A stretch of DNA of 64,000 bases from Nostoc sp. FACHB-892. Lineage in GTDB: Bacteria > Cyanobacteriota > Cyanobacteriia > Cyanobacteriales > Nostocaceae. This document shows, one piece after another, positions 34,777-44,021 of the stretch. A program made the position numbers and the translations under genes. Under the pieces are notes generated by a model. The model searched no databases. It worked only from the letters and a program-made list of their open reading frames with translations, and was not told the origin of the DNA. The number at the start of each line of letters is the position of its first letter. Within the stretch, counting starts at the first letter, position 1. Where the stretch lies: the NCBI RefSeq assembly GCF_014698795.1, contig NZ_JACJTR010000013.1, positions 145,405 through 209,404 on the forward strand. The letters are read 5' to 3'.

Positions 34777-36366
34777 ATGGTTTGGAGGATGATGTTGAAA
34801 TCCATGTACAAACAAAAATCAAAAACAAAAAATAGGCGTTTGTCTCCAAGAAATTACGCTGTCAATTCACAGTCCAACTCAAAAGTTAAGCTATTTAATC
34901 TAGCAATTAAGCGGCTCTCTCCCAGTTGGCAAGCCTGCTTACCTTTAGCTTGTCTGATTGTCTTGGCTTGGGGTTATGCCGCAGTTGCCCAAACCCCAGC
35001 CGCAGGGCCAACGACAGCAGAACTCAAAGTTGCTCTTGATACGCTGTGGGTTGCGATCGCTGCCTTTTTAGTGTTCTTTATGAACGCTGGTTTTTGTATG
35101 TTAGAAACCGGCTTCTGCCGCCAGAAGAACGCTGTCAACGTTCTTTCCAAAAACTTGATTGTATTTGCTCTCTCTAGCATTGCCTTTTGGCTGATCGGTT
35201 TTGCCTTAATGTTCGGTGATGGCAACGACTTCATCGGATTAAGTGGGTTTTTCTTAGGAGGTGCAGATAACAGTCCAACTACTGGAGACAACTATAAAGG
35301 TATCTTCGGTGCTATTAGTTGGGCTGGTGTACCTTTAGCTGCAAAGTTTTTATTCCAGTTAGTGTTTGCTGGAACAGCAGCAACAATCGTTTCTGGTGCA
35401 GTAGCCGAACGGATTAAGTTTGTTAGCTTCCTAATTTTCAGCCTCTTACTTGTGGGTATTCTCTACCCCATTACCGGACACTGGATTTGGGGAACTGGTT
35501 GGCTAGCAGACAGAGGCTTTTGGGATTTTGCCGGTTGTACGGTGGTTCACTCTGTAGGTGGCTGGGCAGCTTTGATGGGAGCAGCATTTCTTGGACCCCG
35601 CCTTGGTAGATATCAAGATAGGCAAGTTGTGGCCATGCCCGGTCACAACATGAGTATTGCCACTTTAGGCTGTCTGATCCTGTGGTTGGGCTGGTTTGGT
35701 TTCAACCCCGGTTCTGTGATGGCTGCAGATCCTAGTGCGATCAGTCACATTGCTGTAACCACTAATATGTCTGGTGCTGCCGGTGGAATTGCCGCCACTA
35801 TTACAGCTTGGTTGTACTTAGGTAAACCAGACCTGTCAATGATTATCAATGGTATTTTGGCTGGCTTGGTTGGTGTTACAGCGTCTTGTGCTTACATAGG
35901 TATTCCTGCTTCTTTACTTATTGGCTTTATTGCTGGAGTACTGGTAGTTTTCTCTGTAACATTCTTTGACAAACTTGGCATTGATGACCCAGTAGGGGCA
36001 ACCTCAGTTCACCTAGTTTGTGGTATCTGGGGAACTCTAGCAGTAGGTTTGTGGGCTGTTGGCCCTGGTGTTTATTCCTGGTATGGTGATGCACTTGGCC
36101 CAGCAAAAGGTTTATTTGCAGGTGGTGGCTTTGGACAGTTTGGTGCTCAGTTGCTGGGCGTTATCTCAGTAGGTGGCTTCACTGTCTTACTCAGTAGTAT
36201 TTTTTGGCTGGCACTGAAAGCTACTTTAGGTATCAGAGTATCCAAAGAAGAGGAACTAGAAGGTTTGGATATTGGTGAACACGGTATGGAAGCCTACAGT
36301 GGATTTGTCAAAGAAGGTGATGCAACTGGATTTTCTGGAGAACAAAGCTCAATGGGAAAATTTTAA
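34777..36366 (+). CDS. amt: Ammonium transporter (Amt family)
   Basis: The protein conducts ammonium into the cell. After an N-terminal extension and signal-like helix (about 50-72, ending AVAQTPAAG) there are eleven membrane helices. The two pore histidines lie in CTVVHSVGG and ATSVHLVCG, and the family stretches MLETGFCR, TAATIVSGAVAER and WLGWFGFNPGS are present. Several in-frame starts exist (34777, 34789, 34792, 34804). A GGAGG at 34784-34788 favours one of the later ones, most likely 34804. Regulation by NtcA would be expected for this family, but I saw no clean GTA-N8-TAC site. A dead sister fragment lies 300 bases upstream, suggesting a former amt cluster. Confidence 0.95.
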   Translation: MVWRMMLKSMYKQKSKTKNRRLSPRNYAVNSQSNSKVKLFNLAIKRLSPSWQACLPLACLIVLAWGYAAVAQTPAAGPTTAELKVALDTLWVAIAAFLVFFMNAGFCMLETGFCRQKNAVNVLSKNLIVFALSSIAFWLIGFALMFGDGNDFIGLSGFFLGGADNSPTTGDNYKGIFGAISWAGVPLAAKFLFQLVFAGTAATIVSGAVAERIKFVSFLIFSLLLVGILYPITGHWIWGTGWLADRGFWDFAGCTVVHSVGGWAALMGAAFLGPRLGRYQDRQVVAMPGHNMSIATLGCLILWLGWFGFNPGSVMAADPSAISHIAVTTNMSGAAGGIAATITAWLYLGKPDLSMIINGILAGLVGVTASCAYIGIPASLLIGFIAGVLVVFSVTFFDKLGIDDPVGATSVHLVCGIWGTLAVGLWAVGPGVYSWYGDALGPAKGLFAGGGFGQFGAQLLGVISVGGFTVLLSSIFWLALKATLGIRVSKEEELEGLDIGEHGMEAYSGFVKEGDATGFSGEQSSMGKF

Positions 36367-36696
36367 GGTAAATATTTCTTTGATTTACCCTCTGACATAT
36401 TCCTAATATGAGCTAGCAACACACTATTGGTAGATTGAACTGATTCCGCCAAATTATCTATCCAAGCAGGAAAAAGTAGGGGGTTTTATACCTCCTACTT
36501 TTCTAAGTTTTTACCTGATTCGTGCTTTATTTATTGATCACAATCAAAAATATTAATACCATCTCATGAAATACTTGATACAGACACATGAGTAAGTGCG
36601 TACTATTATATCCCCTTATTTATGTGTTGCAAAGGTTTTTGGAAATGCTATCACTGGCTACCATGTATACAAGCCAGCGAGAATAAATCAAACTAT

Positions 36697-36830
36697 TATA
36701 GCCGTTCTCAGTTGAGTGCGGTACAGACCTAACCGCCCTTCCCTACTAGGTTTGGGGAGTAAGATTCAAAGCCTCTCTCCTTTTAGGAGAGAGGTCAAAA
36801 ATGTACTGCACCCAAGCGAGAAGCACTATA
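36697..36830. mobile_element. MITE-like element (134 bp)
   Basis: The left end TATAGCCGTTCTCAGTTGAG and the complement of the right end, TATAGTGCTTCTCGCTTGGG, match at most positions and extend to GTGC(G/A)GTACA, giving roughly 29-base imperfect terminal inverted repeats. An internal hairpin CCTCTCTCC/GGAGAGAGG lies at about 36771-36794. There is no coding capacity. This kind of sequence is a common non-autonomous repeat in Nostoc, to my memory. Confidence 0.65.
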
Positions 36831-36991
36831 GTTTATTAGTTATTTACGTCGGCTTACTGAGACCAAGCTAGAGACTAAATATGGCAGCGTGCTTGCGAGT
36901 ATTGACTGAATAATGCCACCATGAGTTTGCGTGAACTGAATCACGATGAAAATTTAATTTCAGCAAAACTTATTTTACCTTGTGAAATTTT

Positions 36992-37447
36992 ATGGTTAGA
37001 GGATTGAGAGTTAGTATGCTGTTATTGGCAGTTCTGGGAAATCTGGCATGGCCATTTAGTGCCAAAGCAAATTTTAATGGCAAACTCACCGTAGAAATTG
37101 ATGGCTTGAAAAGTAAAAATGGACAAGTCTGTGTCAGTATATTTGCTAGCAGTGAAGGATTTCCTGGCGATCGCGATCGCGGCTTACAAAAGCAGTGTAC
37201 CAAGATTACTGACACTCCTTTACCCATTACCTTTGAGAACTTGAAAGCAGGTAGTTACGCCGTTGCTGTCTTCCACGATCAAAATAATGACGGCACTCTC
37301 AATAGCAATGTTTTGGGTATACCAAGCGAAGGCTTTGGATTTTCCAGTAACCCAGAAATTCGCACAAGAGCGCCCAAATTTAGCGAAGCAGCATTTTTAG
37401 TAGCAGGCCCAGATACTAATATTCAAATCCAATTAAAATATTTTTAA
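36992..37447 (+). CDS. DUF2141 secreted protein
   Basis: The 151-residue product has a signal peptide (about 1-26, ending FSAKA). The DUF2141 domain follows, with KLTVEIDGLKS, GQVCVSIFASSEGFP, GSYAVAVFHDQNNDGTLN and GIPSEGFGFSSNP. The fold is probably Ig-like and the protein periplasmic; its function is unknown. The stop is only two bases from the stop of the convergent HEAT-repeat gene, so the two transcripts must overlap. HIP1-like octamers occur inside the coding sequence. Confidence 0.9.
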   Translation: MVRGLRVSMLLLAVLGNLAWPFSAKANFNGKLTVEIDGLKSKNGQVCVSIFASSEGFPGDRDRGLQKQCTKITDTPLPITFENLKAGSYAVAVFHDQNNDGTLNSNVLGIPSEGFGFSSNPEIRTRAPKFSEAAFLVAGPDTNIQIQLKYF

Positions 37448-37449
37448 GT

Positions 37450-38607
37450 TTATTCTGGTGAATCGTTGTGTGAATCTTCTGGTAGACTTTGTTGCTCCGG
37501 CAAACCACGCATTCGATTCATCTGAGTTAAAGCATATCGTGCTGTTGCTTGCACTTCAGCATCTGGGTCATCTAAGGCATGACGCAACATCTGACTCATT
37601 TGACCCATCATGTCATAAACGCGCGTCAAGTCACGGATCGCATTTTGTCGCACTTGTGGACTTTCATCTTGGATTGAAATTGCTAAAGCACGGTTCATCG
37701 GTTTGAGTGTGCGGGTGCCAATTTCTGCTAAAGCTGCCAAAATTAAGCTGCTTTCTTGAGAATCGGCATCAATCATCAGGTCAACCATTGGTTGAACTGC
37801 CCGTGAATCTCCTTGTTGACCTAAATCCCAAATAGCCTTGCGCCGCTTCGTTGGGTCAGAACTGCGTAAATCTTGAATTAATTCGTCAACAATATTGAGT
37901 TTAGCAAGCCGAGAAGTTTTTTCTGGTAGCAGTAATTGTGGGACGACTGGCGGCGTAAATGTTTGTAGATTAGTTACAGTCTCTGGTAAGGGTGATGTCA
38001 TCGAGTTGTTGTTAGCTTCGCTCAAACTTTTAGTCTCTGATATTTCGGATTGCATTTGTTTGGACTGACGAAACCACTTCAGCAGTGAAATAAGTGCGCC
38101 AATACTTCCTAGAACTCCAATGGCTAATATTAACCACCAGACAAAACCTCTCTCGGTTGGCTTCTCGGTTGGCTTGAGTGTTGTAGTTGATTTGGAAGCC
38201 GAAGCAGGAGAGGTGACTATTGGAGAAGTGACAATCTGATTATTGGCAGCCAAAGCTAAAGCTGCTTTCAGTCCCCCCATAGTCGCCATACCAGCAAGGC
38301 CATCTACTTTTAAACCATTTACTTTCTGGAAGTTCCTAACAGCGATTTTCGTACTGGCGTTGTACTCTCCATCTACTACGCCACTGTAGTATCCCAACTG
38401 TTTTAATTGGGTTTGTAATTTTCGCACATCTGATTTTGGACTTCCATATGTCAAAACAGCCGGACTAGCAGCAACTGTCGAACTAGCTTGTGCAAGTTCT
38501 AAAATTTTAGGTGCTAGGTTAGGTGTAGCTGTGCTTGAGCGATTTGGATAAAAACCTACGCAAGAAAAACAAGTAAATATCAGAATTGAGGAACGGCATA
38601 GCCTCAT
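37450..38607 (-). CDS. Peptidoglycan-binding and HEAT-repeat membrane protein
   Basis: The 385-residue protein starts with a signal peptide or anchor (MRLCRSSILIFTCFSCVGFYP). A PG_binding_1 domain follows (about 50-115: SDVRKLQTQLKQLGYY, VDGEYNASTKIAVRNFQKVNGL). Then come a membrane helix (about 152-174) and HEAT/PBS-type repeats (about 235-370). The architecture would put the wall-binding domain outside and the HEAT repeats in the cytoplasm. A structural or scaffolding role is likely, but no enzyme motif is seen. Its start lies 75 bases from copy 2 of the repeated module. Confidence 0.82.
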   Translation of the reverse strand: MRLCRSSILIFTCFSCVGFYPNRSSTATPNLAPKILELAQASSTVAASPAVLTYGSPKSDVRKLQTQLKQLGYYSGVVDGEYNASTKIAVRNFQKVNGLKVDGLAGMATMGGLKAALALAANNQIVTSPIVTSPASASKSTTTLKPTEKPTERGFVWWLILAIGVLGSIGALISLLKWFRQSKQMQSEISETKSLSEANNNSMTSPLPETVTNLQTFTPPVVPQLLLPEKTSRLAKLNIVDELIQDLRSSDPTKRRKAIWDLGQQGDSRAVQPMVDLMIDADSQESSLILAALAEIGTRTLKPMNRALAISIQDESPQVRQNAIRDLTRVYDMMGQMSQMLRHALDDPDAEVQATARYALTQMNRMRGLPEQQSLPEDSHNDSPE

Positions 38608-38681
38608 ATTGAAAGTTTCAGCCTAAACGCGCTTTTGAAATATTCGATACCACAATATCTTTAAGATTAGCAAATCTTAAA

Positions 38682-38797
38682 CTGTTACGCATTTAACTTG
38701 AACATTTACATGAAGGTTGATGACTGATAACCGTTAACCGTCAATAGTTAACGACCGTAAAGAGTGTTTATACAATTTAGGCGTGCATCAGCTTAAC
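38682..38797 (+). repeat. Repeated module, copy 2
   Basis: The same blocks as at 11480-11600 appear here on the plus strand: GCATTTAACTTGAACATTTA, a variable TGATGAC/GTTAAC part, the conserved block from AGTTAACGACC to TTTAGGCG, then ATCAGCTTAAC. No gene starts downstream of it. The flanking genes both read leftward. It may be a remnant promoter, a small RNA or a mobile repeat. Confidence 0.75.
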
Positions 38798-38872
38798 TGT
38801 TATTTGTTATTTGTCGCCATACATTGGGCATGAGGTTATTAACCTTCTCTAGGCCATCTCACCTTTGACGAG

Positions 38873-39973
38873 TTAAGGTAAAATTTCTCGTTCAGATTCT
38901 CTAACTGTTAAAGTTATGGGGTTCAATTTTTTAGCAGATGCTTCTAAAGCTGGTTGCTGTATATTAGCTATTTCGCCAACGGTAACTGTGTCGTTTTGCG
39001 CTGCTAAAGTATCACGTTGGTTAATGAGATAGATGCTGATTAAAGTTAGGAAAACACCGACCCACTGCAACGGACTGAGGACTTCTGAGAGGAAAAGATT
39101 GCCGAATAGTAGTGCAAATACGGGCGTGAGGAAAGTGAGGGAACTAAGACTGGTGAGACTGCCACTAGAAGCAAAGTAGAAGAATAACCCGTAGGCGATC
39201 GCACTGCCAAATACGGTAGCATAACCCAAAGCCACTAAATCAGATCCTCCAAGATTCTCCCACTGCTGGGATTCGACAAATGATGAAACTCCCCACAGTG
39301 GCAATCCACCCAAAATCATGTGCCATCCCGTAGCGGTTACCGGGTCAGCATATCGGCACACAAACCGAATCAACACTGTTCCCACAGCCATTGATAACGC
39401 TGCTAATAGCATCAACCACTCGCCGCTAGCAAACAAATCTTCCCAGCTGCCAATTGTAATATTTGCGCCTGAGTCGAGAAAATGTAAAATCCACTCATCA
39501 GGTAAGCCGATTAAACTAATGCCTGTGACACCCAAGCCTAGTCCTAGCCATCCCCAAAAACCAATGTGTTCTTGGAATAACCACAACGACAGCAAAGCAA
39601 CAGCTAAGGGTTGCGAGTCAATCATCACAGACCCTAACCCCGCACTGGTTCTGACTAATCCCTCTGCCAAAAAGCCTTGAAACAACGTCCCATCTATGAG
39701 GGCAAATAAGGCAATCCACAGCCATGCAGCCCAACCTTTGGGCTGAGGTTTACCCATGAATGCTGCTGCTATCAGAATTAACATCCCCGCTGGTATCAGA
39801 CGCACACCTGCCATGAATAGTGGTGTCGTGTGGGGTATTACTCCTTTCATGGCTACCATTGCCGTCCCCCATAGGAAAAAGGGGGCAATTAATAGGAGGG
39901 GGGCGAAGGGAAGTCGAGATGCACTGAGTTTCAGTTGCATGGGTTTGCTGATGCCTTTGTTTAACAAGCGCAA
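38873..39973 (-). CDS. EamA/DMT-family transporter
   Basis: The 366-residue protein has ten hydrophobic helices in two EamA halves. The first has PFFLWGTAMVAMKGVIPHTTP, the second starts near MLLAALSMAVGTVLIRF, with typical SSLTFLTPVFALLFGNLFLSE near the end. The family exports metabolites or amino acids, and the substrate cannot be told. An internal ATG at residue 12 (MQLKLSAS) is a possible alternative start. The C-terminal 40 residues are hydrophilic. It stands alone. Confidence 0.9.
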   Translation of the reverse strand: MRLLNKGISKPMQLKLSASRLPFAPLLLIAPFFLWGTAMVAMKGVIPHTTPLFMAGVRLIPAGMLILIAAAFMGKPQPKGWAAWLWIALFALIDGTLFQGFLAEGLVRTSAGLGSVMIDSQPLAVALLSLWLFQEHIGFWGWLGLGLGVTGISLIGLPDEWILHFLDSGANITIGSWEDLFASGEWLMLLAALSMAVGTVLIRFVCRYADPVTATGWHMILGGLPLWGVSSFVESQQWENLGGSDLVALGYATVFGSAIAYGLFFYFASSGSLTSLSSLTFLTPVFALLFGNLFLSEVLSPLQWVGVFLTLISIYLINQRDTLAAQNDTVTVGEIANIQQPALEASAKKLNPITLTVRESEREILP

Positions 39974-40566
39974 AAATTGCTTTACCCAATTTTACCGAAT
40001 TATGTAGTTTTGTGTTCGTGTAGCGTCTCAAAGAGAAGGAAAAGATACTCAGATGTAGACAAGGTTACAGGATGCTGAAGATTGCAAAGAGGCATTCCTC
40101 CTAAATACAGCAAATATTTTAAGACTGTGGAGGTTGACACAAGCCAACCTCCACAAAATTTAGAAACTATTATTGGGTCAAATAACCAAATAAATTGACC
40201 GCAGCCTCCACCATCTAACCTTGTTGATAAAACTTATGGTTATATAAATCAACTCAACACGGAGGTTAATTTATAATTCATACCTGCGAAAAATATTGTA
40301 TTAAAAGCAACGCAGATTTCCAAGACTATCCTGAGATACTGAATTGGTCGAGCTATTTACAGAAGATTTTTCACTCAGGTAAACTCACAGGCGATCGCTT
40401 CAGTGACGGAAATATCTATTGAAACTCCCATACAAGTTTATAGCCTCAGTTAAATAGAATCGTAGGGGGAAACAAGGCTAACAAACCTAATTTCCTTAAA
40501 GAAACCGGGTTTAGAGTACCTGTAATATGGGAGACTTGGCAATATTCCCTATAAATCAGATTCAAG
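39974..40566. other. Intergenic region with one perfect hairpin
   Basis: This divergent spacer lies between the EamA gene and glutathione peroxidase. The inverted repeat TGTGGAGGTTG / CAACCTCCACA (40126-40155, eight-base loop) is perfect, and a further ggaggtt motif lies near 40261. No coding frame was recognised. The hairpin may be part of a small RNA or a repeat. Confidence 0.45.
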
Positions 40567-41052
40567 ATGAGTAACACAATTTCGGACATCGCAGTTAAGA
40601 CCATCAACGGCGAGGATAAGCAATTAAACGAGTATACCGGGAAAGTACTCTTAATTGTGAATGTGGCTTCCTACTGCGGGTATACTTCTCAATACAATGG
40701 TCTAGAAAATTTGAATCAGAAGTATAGAGAAGCAGGATTACGTATTTTGGGGTTCCCTTGTAACGATTTTGGAGCGCAGGAACCAGGAAGCAATGAGGAA
40801 ATTGTGCAATTTTGCACGAGTAAATATAGTGTTACCTTTGAACTGTTCGATAAAGTTCATGCCAAAGGCTCGCAGCAACATCCACTTTATGAGAGACTTA
40901 CCAAAGCCGTTGAGCCAACGGGAACTGTTGCTTGGAACTTTGAGAAATTTTTAGTTAATAAGCAAGGTGAAGTGATAGCTAGATTTAATAGTAGTGTCCA
41001 GCCAAATTCACCAGAAATAATTGCCATAATTGAAAAAGAATTAGCAAAATAG
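40567..41052 (+). CDS. Glutathione peroxidase (thioredoxin-dependent type likely)
   Basis: The 161-residue protein reduces hydroperoxides. The tetrad residues are visible: Cys37 (VASYCGYT), Gln71 (CNDFGAQEP), Trp123 and Asn124 (VAWNFEKF). Cys replaces selenocysteine, as usual in bacteria. A second Cys at 65 (FPCNDF) and one at 83 (IVQFCTS) could act as resolving Cys, so thioredoxin is a likely reductant. No signal peptide is present. The redox genes downstream (Prx-Grx) are separate units. Confidence 0.95.
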   Translation: MSNTISDIAVKTINGEDKQLNEYTGKVLLIVNVASYCGYTSQYNGLENLNQKYREAGLRILGFPCNDFGAQEPGSNEEIVQFCTSKYSVTFELFDKVHAKGSQQHPLYERLTKAVEPTGTVAWNFEKFLVNKQGEVIARFNSSVQPNSPEIIAIIEKELAK

Positions 41053-41184
41053 TCATTGAGTAAAAATTTCTATACTATTGACTATCGACTGTTAGTTCTG
41101 GACTGTTAATTGTATTTACATACAGTCCTTTAATTGAGAATATTGTCTCGATGAGTAGTTTAATTTATTTGTGTCTAAGTTGTC

Positions 41185-42006
41185 ATGAACGTTGCAATCA
41201 TTGGTTGTGGTTATGTTGGTTATAAAGTTGCTGAATATTGGCATAAAAAGGGAGATTTTGTTGTCACTGTAACCACAACTTCCTCTGAGCGTGTCCCTGC
41301 ACTAAAATCAGTATCCGAAAGAGTTGTAATTACTCGTGGGAATGACCTAGATAGTTTGAAATCAGTTTTGCACGACCAAGACGTTGTACTTTTGAGTGTT
41401 GGTGCAAAAGGTGCAGAAGTTTATGAAGAAACTTATCTACAAACTGCCCAGAGTTTAGTTTTATCCTTGCAGCAGATTCCGAGTATAAAACAATTAATAT
41501 ACACAGGAAGCTATGCAGTGTATGGTGACAGAAATGGTGTATGGGTAGATGAAGAAACACCGCTTGCACCCGCTAATTTAAATGCACAAATTCTCAGAAA
41601 AGCAGAGGATGTGTTGCTCTCAGCATCTAGCGAAAATCTCCGCGTTTGCATTTTTCGCTTAGGAGGAATCTATGGCCCTGGTAGAGAACTATTGAAAATA
41701 TTTAACAGATATTCTGGTGTAACTCGTCCCGGCGGCGATGATATTACGAATTGGATACATTTGGATGATATTGTTGGTGCAATAGAATTTGCCCGTCACC
41801 GTCGTTTGCAAGGGATTTACAATCTGGTAGATGATGCACATCTTACCAGTCGAGACTTGCTAGACAGCCTATTTGAAAAACATAATTTGCCCAAAGTTAT
41901 ATGGGATACTTCCATCAAAAGTATCCGCCCATATAATGCTTGGGTATCGAATGAAAAGCTTAAAGAGGCTGGATACCAGTTAATTCATCCACAAATTATT
42001 TTTTAA
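41185..42006 (+). CDS. NAD-dependent epimerase/dehydratase-family protein (atypical SDR)
   Basis: The N-terminus MNVAIIGCGYVGYKVAEYW is a Rossmann glycine motif. YTGSYAVYGDRNG holds a Ser/Tyr pair and GGIYGPGRELLK is typical of extended SDRs. The Tyr-x3-Lys motif is not intact at the expected place (YAVYGD), as in atypical, YeeZ-like members. The 273-residue protein is cytoplasmic. The start of the alpha/beta-hydrolase-like gene lies 22 bases after its stop, so the two are probably co-transcribed. The substrate is unknown. Confidence 0.85.
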   Translation: MNVAIIGCGYVGYKVAEYWHKKGDFVVTVTTTSSERVPALKSVSERVVITRGNDLDSLKSVLHDQDVVLLSVGAKGAEVYEETYLQTAQSLVLSLQQIPSIKQLIYTGSYAVYGDRNGVWVDEETPLAPANLNAQILRKAEDVLLSASSENLRVCIFRLGGIYGPGRELLKIFNRYSGVTRPGGDDITNWIHLDDIVGAIEFARHRRLQGIYNLVDDAHLTSRDLLDSLFEKHNLPKVIWDTSIKSIRPYNAWVSNEKLKEAGYQLIHPQIIF

Positions 42007-42028
42007 CAAGTATTAAAAACTAGGAATT

Positions 42029-42958
42029 ATGCAACCATCTGCTGTAAGTAACACAACCAATTTGACAGCATCTCCTAGCCAGTTTTACAGTTGGCAGAAT
42101 TATCGTTGTGCTTACGAAATCCATCAACCAATTAATACAGTATCTGAGGGTATTCCCTTACTGTTAATTCATCCTATTGGTGTTGGGTTGTCGCGGCAAT
42201 TTTGGCAGCGATTTTGCCGCGAATGGTATAATTCAGGTCAGGATAACCCAATTTACAACCCTGACTTACTAGGATGTGGCGAAAGTGATATGCCTCATCT
42301 GGCTTACACTCCTAGTGATTGGGCAGAACAGTTGCAGTACTTTTTACAAACAGTTGTGCAAAAGCCTGTCATTGTAATAGTACAAGGTGCTTTATTACCA
42401 GTTGCGATCGCATTAGTCCAAAAGCAATCAAACTTAATTGCCGGGCTTGTACTCTCTGGGCCTCCAACATGGGCTTTGATGACAAGCAAATCACCAGAAT
42501 GGCAGCAAAGATTTGTTTGGAATCTATTAGATTCCCCTTTTGGAAGTGCTTTTTATCGCTATGCACGCACTCCAAAGTTTTTACATTCTTTCTCGACTCG
42601 GCAACTTTTTGCTTCTGAGAATGCTGCGGATGCAGAGTGGTTGAATACACTGCTTGCAGGTGCAGAAAATCCTGCTAGTCGCCATGCAGTTTTTTCTTTT
42701 CTAGCAGGCTTTTGGCGACAGGATTATACTAGTTCTATCGCCTCTATTGAGCAACCAACATTAGCGGTTATGGGGGAAACTGCATCGAGTATTAGTCAAA
42801 AAAGTAAAAAAGAAACGCCAGACGAACGCTTGACTCACTACCTCGCCTGTTTGCCTCAAGGTCAAGGTATAAAAATAAATGGACGCAATGTTTTACCATA
42901 TGAATCAACTGCTGAATTTGTAGCAGCGATCGCGACCTTTATTAATGAAAATTTTTAG
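42029..42958 (+). CDS. Alpha/beta-hydrolase-fold protein lacking catalytic residues
   Basis: The fold is clear from LLLIHPIGVGLSRQFW (oxyanion region), NPDLLGCGESDMP and the later strand-helix pattern. At the nucleophile elbow, where G-x-S-x-G is expected, it reads Q119-G-A-L-L (Ala121 in place of Ser). Near the C-terminus the catalytic His region reads INGRNVLPYES without His. It is therefore probably not a hydrolase but a binding or scaffold protein. It follows the SDR gene by 22 bases in the same direction. The length (309) is normal for the family. Confidence 0.8.
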   Translation: MQPSAVSNTTNLTASPSQFYSWQNYRCAYEIHQPINTVSEGIPLLLIHPIGVGLSRQFWQRFCREWYNSGQDNPIYNPDLLGCGESDMPHLAYTPSDWAEQLQYFLQTVVQKPVIVIVQGALLPVAIALVQKQSNLIAGLVLSGPPTWALMTSKSPEWQQRFVWNLLDSPFGSAFYRYARTPKFLHSFSTRQLFASENAADAEWLNTLLAGAENPASRHAVFSFLAGFWRQDYTSSIASIEQPTLAVMGETASSISQKSKKETPDERLTHYLACLPQGQGIKINGRNVLPYESTAEFVAAIATFINENF

Positions 42959-43035
42959 CTGATTGATAGTTACATCATACCAGTCTTCCCATGATAGGTT
43001 ATGACTGGAATTGATTACTAAAGGCAAGCAAAATT

Positions 43036-43770
43036 ATGTTCCCCAATCGCCGAGGACAAAGAGTTCCTAATGTCACTTTTCATACTCGTAAGGGTAACGA
43101 ATGGGTGGATGTGACAACTGATGAACTGTTTGCTAATAAGACAGTGGTTGTCTTCTCCTTACCAGGTGCTTACACTCCGACTTGTTCATCGACTCATCTC
43201 CCTGGTTATAACGAATTGGCTGGGGTTTTCAAAAAAAATGGTGTCGATGACATTATCTGTATTTCTGTCAACGATCCCTTTGTGATGAACGAATGGGCAA
43301 AAGTTCAAGAGGCAGAAAATATTACAGTAATTCCCGATGGTAATGGTGAATTTACTGAAGGCATGGGTATGCTAGTAGACAAATCAGACTTGGGGTTTGG
43401 GAAGCGATCGTGGCGTTACTCGATGCTCGTAAGAGATGGTGTAATTAACCAAATGTTTATTGAGCCAGACGAGCCAGGAGATCCCTTTAAGGTGTCTGAT
43501 GCTGAGACAATGCTTAGATATATCAACCCTCAAGCAGTGAAGCCCGAAGTAGTTTCTCTGTTTACGAAAGTGGGTTGTCCCTTCTGTGCGCGTGCTAAGG
43601 GGATGCTTAAGGAACATGGTATCAACTACGAAGAAATTACCTTGGGTAAAGATATCACCACACGTTCCTTACGAGCAGTTACAGGTGCGACAACAGTTCC
43701 CCAAGTATTTATTGATGGTAAATTAATTGGTGGTTCTGAGGCGCTAGAAGCCTACTTTGCTGCTAAATAG
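43036..43770 (+). CDS. Peroxiredoxin-glutaredoxin fusion (Prx5-Grx hybrid)
   Basis: This 244-residue enzyme reduces peroxides with glutathione as the electron donor. The Prx domain (1-160) has the peroxidatic Cys50 in PGAYTPTCSSTHLPG. The Grx domain (about 170-244) has the CPFC motif at 181-184 and TTVPQVFIDG. The hybrid form is known from cyanobacteria and proteobacteria. No signal peptide is present. A strong intrinsic terminator follows at 43869-43898. Confidence 0.96.
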   Translation: MFPNRRGQRVPNVTFHTRKGNEWVDVTTDELFANKTVVVFSLPGAYTPTCSSTHLPGYNELAGVFKKNGVDDIICISVNDPFVMNEWAKVQEAENITVIPDGNGEFTEGMGMLVDKSDLGFGKRSWRYSMLVRDGVINQMFIEPDEPGDPFKVSDAETMLRYINPQAVKPEVVSLFTKVGCPFCARAKGMLKEHGINYEEITLGKDITTRSLRAVTGATTVPQVFIDGKLIGGSEALEAYFAAK

Positions 43771-43868
43771 GTTTTAGTTGGCGCACACAGCCTTATCTAT
43801 ATCAACTTCAGGTGAAAGTTACGGTATTTTTTGACCACAACTTGACTTGTCAGAATTGAAAGCCACAG

Positions 43869-43902
43869 ATCCCTGACTTCTTAAAAGAAGTCAGGGATTT
43901 TT
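43869..43902 (+). terminator. Intrinsic terminator after Prx-Grx
   Basis: The arms ATCCCTGACTTCTT and AAGAAGTCAGGGAT form a perfect 14-bp stem with a two-base loop followed by TTTTG. It is 98 bases after the stop and in the right direction. Confidence 0.85.
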
Positions 43903-44021
43903 GTTTCTCAAAAGTCAGCAGTTAACAAATCTTCAGATTAAAGATGTATTTTTTTATAGTTATTCACTACTAATCAGATAAAATTGATTCGGATTAAATT
44001 CCCCTTTATTTAAAAGACAAT

